Notes: generated by a model not told the origin, from the letters alone. Shown: positions 1 to 6,621, counted from the first letter of the stretch. The stretch: DNA of 7,996 bases from Ruminococcaceae bacterium UBA2806 (GCA_002351795.1 DEHG01000094.1:486-8481), one strand, 5' to 3'. Numbers and translations: made by a program.

Positions 1-558
1 GAGGGCAAGAAAATGGGCAAGACAGAAAAGGGTGCTGTCTGGCTTGACGCTGAAAAAACATCGCCGTTCGATTTCTTCCAGTACTGGAGAAATGTTGCCG
101 ACAGTGATGTTATCAAGTGCCTGAAAATGCTTACCTTTGTTCCGATTGAAGAGATCGAAGCAATGGAAAAGTGGGAGGGCAGCGAGCTTAATAAGGCTAA
201 GGAGATCCTTGCTTTCGAGCTTACAAAGCTTGTACACGGTGAACAGGAGGCACAGAAGGCGCTTGAAGGTGCAAGGGCGCTTTTCTCAAACAAGGCTGAT
301 ACAGATAATATGCCCTCAAGCACTATTACAGAAAATGATATGACGGACGGAAAGATCGGTCTTATCGATCTGCTTTTCCTTGTAAAGCTTGCACCGTCAA
401 AGGCAGAGGCAAGAAGGCTTATCCAGCAGGGCGGCATTTCAGTAAATGATGAAAAGATCACCGATGTCAAGGCTGAGATCAAAGCTGACATTTTTACAGA
501 CGGTTTTATCATTATCAAAAAGGGTAAGAAGGTTTTCCATAAGGTAAAGCTTGGTTGA
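1..558 (+). CDS. tyrS: Tyrosyl-tRNA synthetase, C-terminal part (5' end outside window)
   Basis: Class I aminoacyl-tRNA synthetase that charges tRNA-Tyr in the cytoplasm. The reading frame is open from base 1, so the ATG at 13 is an internal methionine and not the start. The first visible residues (EGKKMGKTEKG) contain KMGKT, the TyrRS form of the KMSKS loop that contacts ATP. An anticodon-binding helical region follows (about 30-100 residues in, with FQYWRN and LTFVPIEEIEAM). A C-terminal S4 RNA-binding domain covers roughly bases 355-555, with the typical LVKLAPSKAEARRLIQQGGISVN-like core broken here as LAPSKAEARRLI and GGISVN. About 185 codons are visible, which fits the C-terminal half of a protein of about 410 residues. 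The stop TGA lies 59 bases before nusB and no clear terminator separates them, so they may be cotranscribed. Confidence 0.96.
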   Translation, partial: EGKKMGKTEKGAVWLDAEKTSPFDFFQYWRNVADSDVIKCLKMLTFVPIEEIEAMEKWEGSELNKAKEILAFELTKLVHGEQEAQKALEGARALFSNKADTDNMPSSTITENDMTDGKIGLIDLLFLVKLAPSKAEARRLIQQGGISVNDEKITDVKAEIKADIFTDGFIIIKKGKKVFHKVKLG

Positions 559-617
559 TAGCCGTTAGTTTATCCGTTTGATAATATCCATTTATATTCC
601 CCGAAAGGAAAATTGCT

Positions 618-1055
618 ATGGGAGAAAATTCTAAAAGCAAAAAAACAAAAAGACATGAGGAAAGAGAGCTTGCTTTTATTCTGTTATTTGAACAGATGGT
701 GCAGAAGGATGATCTTGAATCAATAATTTCAGATGCAAAAGACGCAAGAGATGTTGAGGTCAGCAATTATACAAGGCGGATAGCAGAAGGCGTTATCGAG
801 AAAAAGGAAGAGATAGATAAGCTTATAGAAGCTAATCTTAAGGGATGGAAGATAAACAGGATATCAAAGCCGTCGCTTGTGATTATGAGAGTAGCAGTCT
901 ATGAAATGCTTTATGTTGATAAAACGCTTGTAAAGGTGTTTATAAATGAAGCTGTGGAGCTTGCAAAGCAATATGCAGCATCAGGCGACAGCGGCTTTGT
1001 AAACGGTGTTTTAGGAGCGATCGCAAGAAATTGTCAAAAAAGCGGTGATGAATGA
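618..1055 (+). CDS. nusB: Transcription antitermination factor NusB
   Basis: Small all-helical protein that binds boxA RNA with NusE (ribosomal protein S10) and supports antitermination of rRNA transcription. It has 145 residues, normal for NusB (about 130-150). The N-terminus is basic (KSKKTKRHEER), followed by ELAFILLFEQM, the usual 'R..A.q.Lfq.e' helix. The C-terminal signature is clear: INEAVELAKQYA at residues 109-120 and FVNGVLGAIA at 127-136. The start ATG is preceded by AAAGGAA at 604-610 with 7-8 bases spacing. The stop overlaps the start of the next gene (ATGA), which implies translational coupling and one operon. No unusual features were seen. Confidence 0.95.
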   Translation: MGENSKSKKTKRHEERELAFILLFEQMVQKDDLESIISDAKDARDVEVSNYTRRIAEGVIEKKEEIDKLIEANLKGWKINRISKPSLVIMRVAVYEMLYVDKTLVKVFINEAVELAKQYAASGDSGFVNGVLGAIARNCQKSGDE

Positions 1056-2023
1056 TGCCTTACTTTTTAGGTATTGATACCAGCAATTACACTACATCCG
1101 CCTCCGTTTATGACAGTGACAGCGGCAGGATGCTGATGCAGAAAAAGCTGCTGCCTGTAAAACAGGGAGAATGTGGTCTGCGCCAGAGTGATGCTGTATT
1201 TCACCATGTTCAGCAGATGCCGCAGGTGATACAAGCTCTGTTTGATGATTTTGAGGGGAAAATAAGTGCAGTGGGAGTATCTTCACGACCCCGTGATATC
1301 GAAGGCTCATATATGCCGTGCTTTACGGTGGGGCTTATGGCTGCAAAAACATTGTCCTCGGTAAATAAGATACCCTGCTTTACATTTTCTCATCAGAGCG
1401 GTCATATTGCTGCTGCGCTTTTCAGCGCCAAAAGGACAGATCTGTTCAGCAGGGAATTTATTGCTTTTCATGTTTCCGGCGGAACGACTGAGGCATTGTA
1501 TGTCAGACCCGACAGCGAAAAAACATTTGATATTACATTGGCGGCAAAGACCCTTGATCTGAATGCAGGTCAGCTTATAGACAGGGTGGGCGTAATGCTC
1601 GGGCTTGGTTTTCCGTGCGGAGCGGAGCTTGAAAAGCTTGCTGCTGAAAATACAGAAAAAATAAACGGGCTTAAAATATCGTTGAAAGAAGCAAACTGCT
1701 GTTTGTCCGGAATAGAAAATATTTGTCGTAAGGCTTACGATGAAGGAAGATCAAAGGAATATGTTGCTGCATTGTGTCTTGCGCATATTCAGGAAACACT
1801 TATAAGAATGACCGGAAGGGTTGTTGCACATTATGGAGAAATGCCTGTGCTGTATGCAGGCGGAGTTATGTCTGACAAGATCATAAAAATTGGATTAACG
1901 AACGAACTGAAAAGAAGATTCGGATACGAACCGGCTTTTGCACAGCCGGAATATTCTTCTGACAACGCTTCGGGCATTGCATATTTATGCAGTGTCAGAC
2001 ATAATTTGATAAATAGTAAATAA
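1052..2023 (+). CDS. Divergent Kae1/TsaD-like (Gcp, peptidase M22 family) protein
   Basis: Member of the Kae1/TsaD ASKHA-fold family, 323 residues. True TsaD makes the N6-threonylcarbamoyl group of tRNA t6A37. Family marks seen: phosphate loop GIDTSNYTTS (residues 7-16), a metal-type pair HQSGH (H114 and H118; HMEGH in TsaD), SGGTTE (SGGHT in TsaD), the adenosine loop YAGGVMSD, and YSSDNASGIA with D304 as the likely third metal ligand. What differs: the TsaD GGVVPE..SR.H segment is replaced by GECGLRQSDAVFHHVQQMP, and the SGGH histidine is threonine. This suggests the clostridial paralogue often annotated only as 'Kae1-like domain protein', not the t6A enzyme itself. Its reaction is not known to me. 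The start may be ATG 1052 or the adjacent ATG 1055; GGTGAT just upstream can serve as the ribosome binding site. The overlap with nusB indicates coupling. Confidence 0.85.
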   Translation: MMPYFLGIDTSNYTTSASVYDSDSGRMLMQKKLLPVKQGECGLRQSDAVFHHVQQMPQVIQALFDDFEGKISAVGVSSRPRDIEGSYMPCFTVGLMAAKTLSSVNKIPCFTFSHQSGHIAAALFSAKRTDLFSREFIAFHVSGGTTEALYVRPDSEKTFDITLAAKTLDLNAGQLIDRVGVMLGLGFPCGAELEKLAAENTEKINGLKISLKEANCCLSGIENICRKAYDEGRSKEYVAALCLAHIQETLIRMTGRVVAHYGEMPVLYAGGVMSDKIIKIGLTNELKRRFGYEPAFAQPEYSSDNASGIAYLCSVRHNLINSK

Positions 2024-2047
2024 CAACTATCATGTGTCAGATTAAAA

Positions 2048-2053
2048 AGGAGA
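2048..2053 (+). promoter_or_regulatory. Ribosome binding site deciding the glmM start
   Basis: AGGAGA lies 8 bases before ATG 2062. An in-frame ATG at 2032 would add ten residues (MCQIKKEILR) that are not part of the GlmM family N-terminus, and it has no comparable site. The family normally begins M-G-R-L/K-F-G-T-D-G, exactly what follows ATG 2062. Confidence 0.85.
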
Positions 2054-2061
2054 TATTGAGA

Positions 2062-3411
2062 ATGGGCAGATTATTTGGAACTGACGGAGCAAGAGGTGTG
2101 GCTAATTCCGAGCTTACTCTGGAGCTTGCTACAAATATAGGAAGGGCTGCCGCTATGGTACTGACAGAAAGCGGTGAAGAGCATCCTAAGGTACTCATAG
2201 GCAAGGATACGAGACTTTCCTCAGATATGCTTGAGGGAGCACTTGCAGCAGGTCTTTGCAGTGTGGGAGCAGATGTTATTCTGCTTGGTACAGTCCCCAC
2301 GCCGACTGTTGCATACCTTGTCAGAAAATACAATGCTGATGCAGGCTTTATGATATCTGCGTCACATAACCCCTTTGAATTTAACGGAATAAAGATCTTT
2401 TCTTCAACAGGCTATAAGCTTCCGGATGCAATGGAGTCGGAGATCGAGTCTATAATCCTTGACGGTGCAAGACCCTATCCTCAGCCGACAGGCAGCGGTC
2501 TTGGTAAAGTTACAAGAGCGCAGGACGCAGTTGATGATTATATTGATTATGTCATTTCTACAGTTTCGGACAGACTTGACGGTATGAGGATCGGCATTGA
2601 CTGCTCCAACGGCAGCTCAAGCGTAACAGCGGAAAAGCTGTTTACAAAGCTTGGCGCAGAGTGTCATATGCTTTCTGATAAACCGGACGGTATTAATATA
2701 AACGATAACTGCGGTTCAACGCATATGGAGAACCTGCAGAAGTTTGTTGTAGAGAACGGTCTTGATCTTGGTGTTGCATTTGACGGCGATGCAGACAGAT
2801 GTCTTGCTGTTGACGATAAGGGTCAGATAGTTGACGGCGATCGTATAATGGCTGTCTGTGCTTCGGAGTGTTCATTGAATAATAAGCTCAGTAAAAATGC
2901 TGTAGTAGGCACAGTTATGTCAAATATGGGCTTTACAAGATTCTGTAAGGATAACGGTCTGAATTTCGTTGCCGCAAAAGTAGGCGACAGATATGTTCTT
3001 GAGGAAATGCTCAAAAACGGATATAATTTCGGCGGAGAACAGTCCGGCCATGTTATTTTCCTTGACTACGCTACAACGGGCGACGGTCAGCTTACAGCTG
3101 CACACCTTTTAGGTATTGTAAATAAGAGACAGGAAAAGCTTTCTGATATTGCAGCTGTTATGACTCATTATCCGCAGGTCCTTGTAAATGTAAGGGTTAC
3201 TCCCGAGGGCAAAAAGAAATATGCTTCTGATGAGGATATCAAGGCTGAAATAGAAAAGGTTGCAAAGGAGCTTGGCGAGGACGGAAGAATACTTGTGCGT
3301 CTTTCAGGAACAGAGCCTCTTGTAAGAGTTATGCTTGAGGGACTTGATCTGGAGCTTATCACAAGACTTGCCAATGAGACGGCAGACCTGATAAAACAAA
3401 AGATAGGCTGA
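2062..3411 (+). CDS. glmM: Phosphoglucosamine mutase GlmM
   Basis: Converts glucosamine-6-phosphate to glucosamine-1-phosphate in the cytoplasm, the step before GlmU makes UDP-GlcNAc for peptidoglycan. It has 449 residues, the normal length for GlmM. Alpha-D-phosphohexomutase domains appear in order: N-terminal MGRLFGTDGARG; active-site loop ISASHNPFEFNG with phosphoserine S101; metal loop DGDADR at 241-246; sugar-binding loop GGEQSGH at 324-330; phosphate-binding RLSGTEPLVRV at 413-423. All expected catalytic residues are present. GlmM is favoured over phosphomannomutase/phosphoglucomutase because of the MGRLFGTDG start, length and GGEQSGH loop. The gene follows the Kae1-like gene by 38 bases and is probably in the same transcript. 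Confidence 0.96.
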   Translation: MGRLFGTDGARGVANSELTLELATNIGRAAAMVLTESGEEHPKVLIGKDTRLSSDMLEGALAAGLCSVGADVILLGTVPTPTVAYLVRKYNADAGFMISASHNPFEFNGIKIFSSTGYKLPDAMESEIESIILDGARPYPQPTGSGLGKVTRAQDAVDDYIDYVISTVSDRLDGMRIGIDCSNGSSSVTAEKLFTKLGAECHMLSDKPDGININDNCGSTHMENLQKFVVENGLDLGVAFDGDADRCLAVDDKGQIVDGDRIMAVCASECSLNNKLSKNAVVGTVMSNMGFTRFCKDNGLNFVAAKVGDRYVLEEMLKNGYNFGGEQSGHVIFLDYATTGDGQLTAAHLLGIVNKRQEKLSDIAAVMTHYPQVLVNVRVTPEGKKKYASDEDIKAEIEKVAKELGEDGRILVRLSGTEPLVRVMLEGLDLELITRLANETADLIKQKIG

Positions 3412-3422
3412 TGTTTGTGCAT

Positions 3423-3485
3423 AATCACTAAAGTGGTTGATAAAAAAATGTAATTATTCTCCATTTAAATAATCACAAATTTTAG
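3423..3485 (+). terminator. Possible weak terminator region after glmM
   Basis: Two imperfect stem-loops follow glmM. AATCAC/GTGGTT (3423-3428 with 3433-3438, loop TAAA) is followed by A, not T. The second, TGTAATTATT/AATAATCACA (3449-3458 with 3468-3477), has one mismatch and is followed by AATTTTAGTTTT. Both stems are AT-rich and the T tract is broken, so termination may be partial and glmM transcripts may read on into the next unit. Confidence 0.25.
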
Positions 3486-3492
3486 TTTTATA

Positions 3493-3501
3493 TGTTATAA
3501 T
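3493..3501 (+). promoter_or_regulatory. Extended -10 promoter for the glycosyltransferase-upp unit
   Basis: TGTTATAAT is a perfect sigma-A -10 hexamer (TATAAT 3496-3501) with the TGn extension. The matching -35 position (3473-3478, TCACAA) is poor, as is common for extended -10 promoters. Transcription would start near 3508, giving a leader of about 24 bases. Within the leader, GGAG (3519-3522) lies 9 bases before ATG 3532. Confidence 0.6.
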
Positions 3502-3531
3502 ATATGTAAGACTTGAATGGAGTGGTAGCAC

Positions 3532-4473
3532 ATGTCAGATGTAGATCTTTCAATTATAATACCCGCCAGAAACAATAAGGCAAAAAATGCCTCTATAATA
3601 AAAATGATAGCCGATGAAACACGGCAGCTGAATGTGGAGTTTATTGTTATTGATCTTAATTCCACGGACGGCGGCGTTTTGGACGCTCTGAATACAATAA
3701 AGACAGGAAATCTCAAAGGTTCGGTAATACAGTGCGGAAACAGTACAGTAAGCTCCGCACTCAATACCGGCATACATAAGGCGCAGGGAAAATATATCAC
3801 CTTTGTATATCCTGCCAGATTATATAAAAACTATATAAATGAGTATATTAAAGTTGCCGAAGAAAAGCAGGCGGAGTTTGTATTTGCTGTTCCGTCATCG
3901 AATGAGGAAAATCATAAGGAGATAATACCCGAGGGGATACTCGGTACAGATATTGTTGTAAGGCTTATACGTTCATCAATTTATATGGATTTTACAGCAG
4001 TGCTTTTCAGAAGAGATTTTCTTGTGAATAATTCCATACTGTTCTATGAGGAATGTACCTTAGGCTATGCCGAGGCATTTATATACAATTGTCTTTTGCA
4101 TAATCCGTTGACTGCATATATCGACATGGAAATAAAAAGGGATTATGTCAACAGTCTTAACAATGGAAGCAATGCGGGCACTACAAACAATTGCTTTGAA
4201 CGCTTTGATGCAATGGTAAAGATTTTTGACCATGCAAAAAGCCTTTATAAAAACGATACAGTACTTCTTGATGCTTTTGAATATCAGAAGCTTCCTGCTG
4301 TACTGATAAATTGTATTGACAAGCTTCTCGATGAAGGCTTTAATAAGACTTCAATAAGAAAGCTGCTGAAAAACAAAGGCTATGAGGATTACCTGAAAAT
4401 ATCCTCCGCAACAAGCGATAACCTGAAGAAAAAGATCGTCAGCTGGAAATTCATGCCGTGGCTGTATAGATGA
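3532..4473 (+). CDS. Family 2 glycosyltransferase-like protein lacking acidic motifs
   Basis: 313 residues, GT-A fold of glycosyltransferase family 2, cytoplasmic by sequence with no membrane segment. The N-terminal Rossmann-like part reads LSIIIPARNN (6-15) and FIVIDLNSTDGG (37-48), matching the family's SIIIPxYN and EIIVIDDGSTDG, then ALNTGIHKAQGKYITF (76-91). The family normally continues with the metal-binding DxD after this strand, but here residues 92-98 are VYPARLY with no acid. The second key acid region, normally GED, reads GYAEAF (178-183). The first nucleotide-contacting acidic pair is reduced to D41-L42. The C-terminal 110 residues are helical and unassigned. Loss of these residues suggests an inactive or re-purposed domain, or an unusual metal-independent enzyme. 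Substrate unknown. It leads the transcript that includes upp, 13 bases upstream of the upp start. Confidence 0.75.
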   Translation: MSDVDLSIIIPARNNKAKNASIIKMIADETRQLNVEFIVIDLNSTDGGVLDALNTIKTGNLKGSVIQCGNSTVSSALNTGIHKAQGKYITFVYPARLYKNYINEYIKVAEEKQAEFVFAVPSSNEENHKEIIPEGILGTDIVVRLIRSSIYMDFTAVLFRRDFLVNNSILFYEECTLGYAEAFIYNCLLHNPLTAYIDMEIKRDYVNSLNNGSNAGTTNNCFERFDAMVKIFDHAKSLYKNDTVLLDAFEYQKLPAVLINCIDKLLDEGFNKTSIRKLLKNKGYEDYLKISSATSDNLKKKIVSWKFMPWLYR

Positions 4474-4474
4474 A

Positions 4475-4480
4475 GAGGTG
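4475..4480 (+). promoter_or_regulatory. Ribosome binding site selecting the GTG start of upp
   Basis: GAGGTG lies 6 bases before GTG 4487. A longer frame could begin at GTG 4478, but that codon is inside this ribosome binding site and has no site of its own. The 4487 start gives 209 residues, the usual Upp length. Confidence 0.7.
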
Positions 4481-4486
4481 AAAACG

Positions 4487-5116
4487 GTGGCAGATGTACA
4501 TTATATAGATCATCCTCTTATAAAGCATAAGATAACCATGCTTCGCAAGGAAAGCACAGGGAACATGGAATTCCGCAAGCTTGTCAGTGAGATATCCATG
4601 CTTATGGCATATGAGACGCTGTCTGATCTTCCCACAAGGGATGAGGAGATCAGGACTCCGATAGAAGAAACTGTCCAGCCCGTTCTTGACGGTAAAAAGC
4701 CCGCTGTAATTCCGATACTGCGTGCGGGACTTGGTATGGTGGATGGTATCCTTGCGCTTTTGCCTAATGCAAAGGTCGGGCATATCGGTATGTTCCGTGA
4801 TGAAGAGACTCACAAGCCCCATGCATATTACTGTAAGCTTCCGCCGTTTATTGAGGACAGACTTATTATGGTCGTTGATCCGATGCTTGCAACAGGCGGT
4901 TCACTTTGTGATGCTGTTGATGAGATCAAAAAACAGGGCGGCAGGAATATCAAATGTATGTGTATCATAGCTTCACCCGAGGGTGTAAAGGCTTTTACTG
5001 AAAGACACCCTGATGTTGAGTTATATTTAGGCGCACTTGACCGCTGTCTTAACAGTGATTGTTATATCTGTCCGGGGCTGGGAGATGCCGGGGACAGGAT
5101 CTTCGGAACAAAATAA
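4487..5116 (+). CDS. upp: Uracil phosphoribosyltransferase
   Basis: Pyrimidine salvage enzyme that makes UMP from uracil and PRPP in the cytoplasm. It has 209 residues from the GTG start, typical for bacterial Upp. Visible family marks: HPLIKHKITMLR (9-20) and the STGNMEFRKLVSEI region, VIPILRAGLGMVDG (74-87), the PRPP loop VVDPMLATGGSL (129-140), and the C-terminal uracil-binding segment CPGLGDAGDRIFGTK (195-209). All expected residues are intact. It lies 13 bases after the glycosyltransferase-like gene and is probably transcribed with it from the promoter near 3500. It ends in front of a strong terminator. No separate promoter or PyrR/purine-type regulator site is visible before it. Confidence 0.96.
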   Translation: MADVHYIDHPLIKHKITMLRKESTGNMEFRKLVSEISMLMAYETLSDLPTRDEEIRTPIEETVQPVLDGKKPAVIPILRAGLGMVDGILALLPNAKVGHIGMFRDEETHKPHAYYCKLPPFIEDRLIMVVDPMLATGGSLCDAVDEIKKQGGRNIKCMCIIASPEGVKAFTERHPDVELYLGALDRCLNSDCYICPGLGDAGDRIFGTK

Positions 5117-5127
5117 TAGAAAAAGCA

Positions 5128-5167
5128 GAACTGCCGTACCATGAAGGATGCGGCAGTTCGTTTTTTT
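5128..5167. terminator. Bidirectional intrinsic terminator between upp and the membrane protein gene
   Basis: A perfect 9-bp stem, GAACTGCCG (5128-5136) with CGGCAGTTC (5151-5159), can extend by CAT/ATG (5140-5142 with 5148-5150) inside the loop. On the plus strand it is followed by G and seven T (5161-5167). On the minus strand it is followed by TGCTTTTTC. It therefore can stop both convergent transcripts. The TAA stop of the leftward gene (5166-5168) lies inside the plus-strand T tract, so the two genes meet with almost no spare sequence. Confidence 0.88.
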
Positions 5168-5792
5168 ATTTACAGAATTTATTGTGCAGCAGCCGTGTAA
5201 GAAATGCAATAGTGTATGTACCGAATAAGATTATCGGAGAGGAAATATACCAGAATCCGCCTGCATTGAGGGAATAGAAATCAGTTATGGTTTTAAAAAA
5301 TACAACGCTTGACGTGTAGAATACCGAATATAAAAGCATGGGTATAAGAGCGATAAATGTGCTTTTAAACGACAGGGTGCTGTCTGTTTCGATAAAGCAG
5401 AATGAGATAAAACATAAAAGCGGGGCTGATGCATGCATATGGAATGACGTTCCTGAGAGGACGGTGGCAGGACCGTAGATGGGTGCAAGATAACATACTA
5501 CAGTCATAAATGTAAGCATAACGGATACTGTACCTATATATTTGAAAAGAATCACCCACGGGGGTATATGATTGTTTTTTCCGGATAATATCTTTATATC
5601 GCATATTGCCATGATCAGGGATGCGACAGCGGCAATGACATTTGAATCAGTGGTGAAAAATTTGAAGGACTCATATCCGTATTCAATAAGCGTACCTGTG
5701 TTCCCGCAAAAGTATGAGATCACTATACCGGTTGTGGTCAGAAATACAACAGAATTAATGATAAGAGAAATAATTGTTTTTGTTCTTGACAT
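5166..5792 (-). CDS. Six-helix membrane protein, Pr6Pr / FAR-17a-AIG1-like
   Basis: 208-residue integral membrane protein with about six hydrophobic segments (roughly residues 7-28, 50-66, 81-104, 121-136, 146-166, 183-203). The pattern FKFFTTDSNVIAA (43-55) and a histidine pair in SFHMHASAPLLCF (116-128) resemble the bacterial 'Pr6Pr' proteins and, more remotely, the eukaryotic AIG1/ADTRP hydrolases, which use a membrane Thr and His to cleave fatty-acid esters. Candidate residues here are T47/T48 and H118/H120. Enzyme activity is a guess. The start at ATG 5792-5790 is chosen because AAGGAA (5801-5806) sits 8 bases before it and the hydrophobic part begins soon after. The longer frame to 5969 would add 59 residues across a promoter-like AT-rich region. 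The gene follows the Crp/Fnr-type gene on the same strand. Confidence 0.55.
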   Translation of the reverse strand: MSRTKTIISLIINSVVFLTTTGIVISYFCGNTGTLIEYGYESFKFFTTDSNVIAAVASLIMAICDIKILSGKNNHIPPWVILFKYIGTVSVMLTFMTVVCYLAPIYGPATVLSGTSFHMHASAPLLCFISFCFIETDSTLSFKSTFIALIPMLLYSVFYTSSVVFFKTITDFYSLNAGGFWYISSPIILFGTYTIAFLTRLLHNKFCK

Positions 5793-5800
5793 ATCAACAC

Positions 5801-5806
5801 TTCCTT
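5801..5806 (-). promoter_or_regulatory. Ribosome binding site deciding the membrane protein start
   Basis: On the minus strand, AAGGAA is 8 bases before ATG 5792-5790. No comparable site precedes the upstream in-frame ATG at 5969. Confidence 0.7.
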
Positions 5807-5840
5807 TGTTTAAAACTAACAAAATATTTTTATATATTTC

Positions 5841-5878
5841 TACACTATATATACACAATAAATTGTATTTATAGTGTA
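5841..5878. repeat. Near-perfect 38-base inverted repeat upstream of the membrane protein gene
   Basis: TACACTATATATACA (5841-5855) and TGTATTTATAGTGTA (5864-5878) are inverted copies with 14 of 15 positions matching, around an 8-base spacer. It lies 49 bases before the membrane protein ATG, within its predicted leader or promoter. It could be a dimer operator or an RNA hairpin. The outer ACACTATA half resembles an NrdR half-box, but neither arm completes a box. No T tract follows on either strand, so it is not a terminator. Confidence 0.6.
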
Positions 5879-5932
5879 TATCATGGTTATAATTCCTTAA
5901 CAGACTTGATTCACAATGTATAACTGAGTTAT

Positions 5933-5962
5933 AATATAGCTTGTGCGTTGAACGTTTATCAA
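5933..5962 (-). promoter_or_regulatory. Candidate promoter for the membrane protein gene
   Basis: On the minus strand, TTGATA (5957-5962, 5/6 to the sigma-A -35) is separated by 18 bases from TATATT (5933-5938, 5/6 to the -10). Transcription would begin near 5926, giving a leader of about 130 bases that includes the inverted repeat at 5841-5878. A second, closer candidate is TTGTGT (5853-5858) with TATAAA (5829-5834), whose -35 lies inside that repeat. The 5793-5965 gap otherwise shows no gene. Confidence 0.4.
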
Positions 5963-5969
5963 TGTTCAA
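5948..5969. repeat. Short inverted repeat at the 3' end of the Crp/Fnr-type gene
   Basis: TTGAACGT (5948-5955) pairs with ATGTTCAA (5962-5969), 8 bp with one G-T wobble and a 6-base loop. It overlaps the TGA stop of the regulator gene. No T run follows on the minus strand, so it is a weak transcript-end hairpin or a regulatory palindrome at best. Confidence 0.35.
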
Positions 5970-6598
5970 AGATCTATGATAGTGATACGGCTGCCCTTTG
6001 CGCTTATGAGGTTTTCATCCTTCATTTTTCTTAGCTCTCTCATCATGGCGCTGCGGTCAACCGAAAGATAATCCGCAAGATCAGACAGGGAAACAGGGAT
6101 CTCGAATTCGTCAGAATCCTTTTGCTGCCTGATATATCTTATGTAGGTGGAAAGCTTTCCTCTTATAGAACGGCATGAAAGGATATCTATATGCATAAGG
6201 CTTTTTCGCAGTGAATCCATAACTATATTGTTGAGAACTTTTTTATGCTTGGCGCACTCGTCCTCACAGCAGTTCATAAGTCTGTCATATGAGAAAAAAG
6301 TTATTTCGCAGTTTTCAGCTGCCTGTATATAGTATAGGTTCACATCACAGTCGGGCGAAAAGAGCTTTCCGAATACAGCCCCCTTTTCATAGTAATCAAT
6401 GATGCCTGTTTCGCCGTTTTCGCTTATGCTTAGCAGAAACGCAATGCCTTTGTTTACTATACCGATGCTGCTGTTATCGTCTGTATGCCTCATTATGATG
6501 TCGTTTTTGCGAAAATGTTTCTGCTCGCCCGAAAGGCAGACCTTCATTTCTTCAAATTCCTTTTCTGTTATATGACGGAATATTGAATAACGGTTCAT
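5966..6598 (-). CDS. Crp/Fnr-family transcriptional regulator
   Basis: 210-residue DNA-binding regulator with the usual two-part layout. An N-terminal cyclic-nucleotide-type beta barrel spans about residues 8-115 (NGETGIIDYYEKGAVFG at 61-77 is the turn around the G..FG motif). A long dimer helix spans about 115-160. A C-terminal winged helix-turn-helix spans about 167-205, with IPVSLSDLADYLSVDRSAMM as the helix-turn-helix core. The cAMP-contacting R-S/T-A segment is absent, so the ligand is not cAMP by this criterion. There are seven cysteines (21, 84, 97, 110, 111, 115, 142) but not the N-terminal Fe-S set of E. coli FNR. The start ATG has AGAGGTG-type SD at 6604-6609, 5 bases away. It is divergent from nrdD, which suggests a role in anaerobic or redox control of that gene and of itself. 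Confidence 0.85.
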   Translation of the reverse strand: MNRYSIFRHITEKEFEEMKVCLSGEQKHFRKNDIIMRHTDDNSSIGIVNKGIAFLLSISENGETGIIDYYEKGAVFGKLFSPDCDVNLYYIQAAENCEITFFSYDRLMNCCEDECAKHKKVLNNIVMDSLRKSLMHIDILSCRSIRGKLSTYIRYIRQQKDSDEFEIPVSLSDLADYLSVDRSAMMRELRKMKDENLISAKGSRITIIDL

Positions 6599-6605
6599 GT
6601 TTACA

Positions 6606-6621
6606 CCTCTATATCTTGCGT
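6606..6621. promoter_or_regulatory. NrdR-box-like site, copy A
   Basis: CCTCTATATCTTGCGT matches 12 of 16 positions of the NrdR box consensus as I recall it (acaCwAtATaTwGtgt). It begins 31 bases before copy B, so the gap is 15 bases, the three-helical-turn spacing known for paired NrdR boxes. It overlaps the ribosome binding site of the Crp/Fnr-type gene. Confidence 0.55.

Noticed and set aside
3421..3476. Direct repeat ATAATCAC (3421-3428 and 3469-3476)
   Set aside because: Eight bases in AT-rich DNA can recur by chance, and the two copies are not at a helical spacing tied to a known site.
5572..5874. Open frame on the plus strand, about 100 residues
   Set aside because: It is antisense to the membrane protein gene and runs into the AT-rich regulatory gap, with no family likeness.
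5906..5935. Plus-strand promoter-like pair TTGATT and TATAAT, 18 bases apart, pointing antisense into the Crp/Fnr-type gene
   Set aside because: In this very AT-rich gap such matches are common. No gene, structured RNA or terminator follows on the plus strand. It would need transcript data to be taken up.
5793..5969. N-terminal extension of the membrane protein to ATG 5969
   Set aside because: The extra 59 residues have no family likeness, cross candidate promoters and the inverted repeat, and lack a ribosome binding site. ATG 5792 has a good one.
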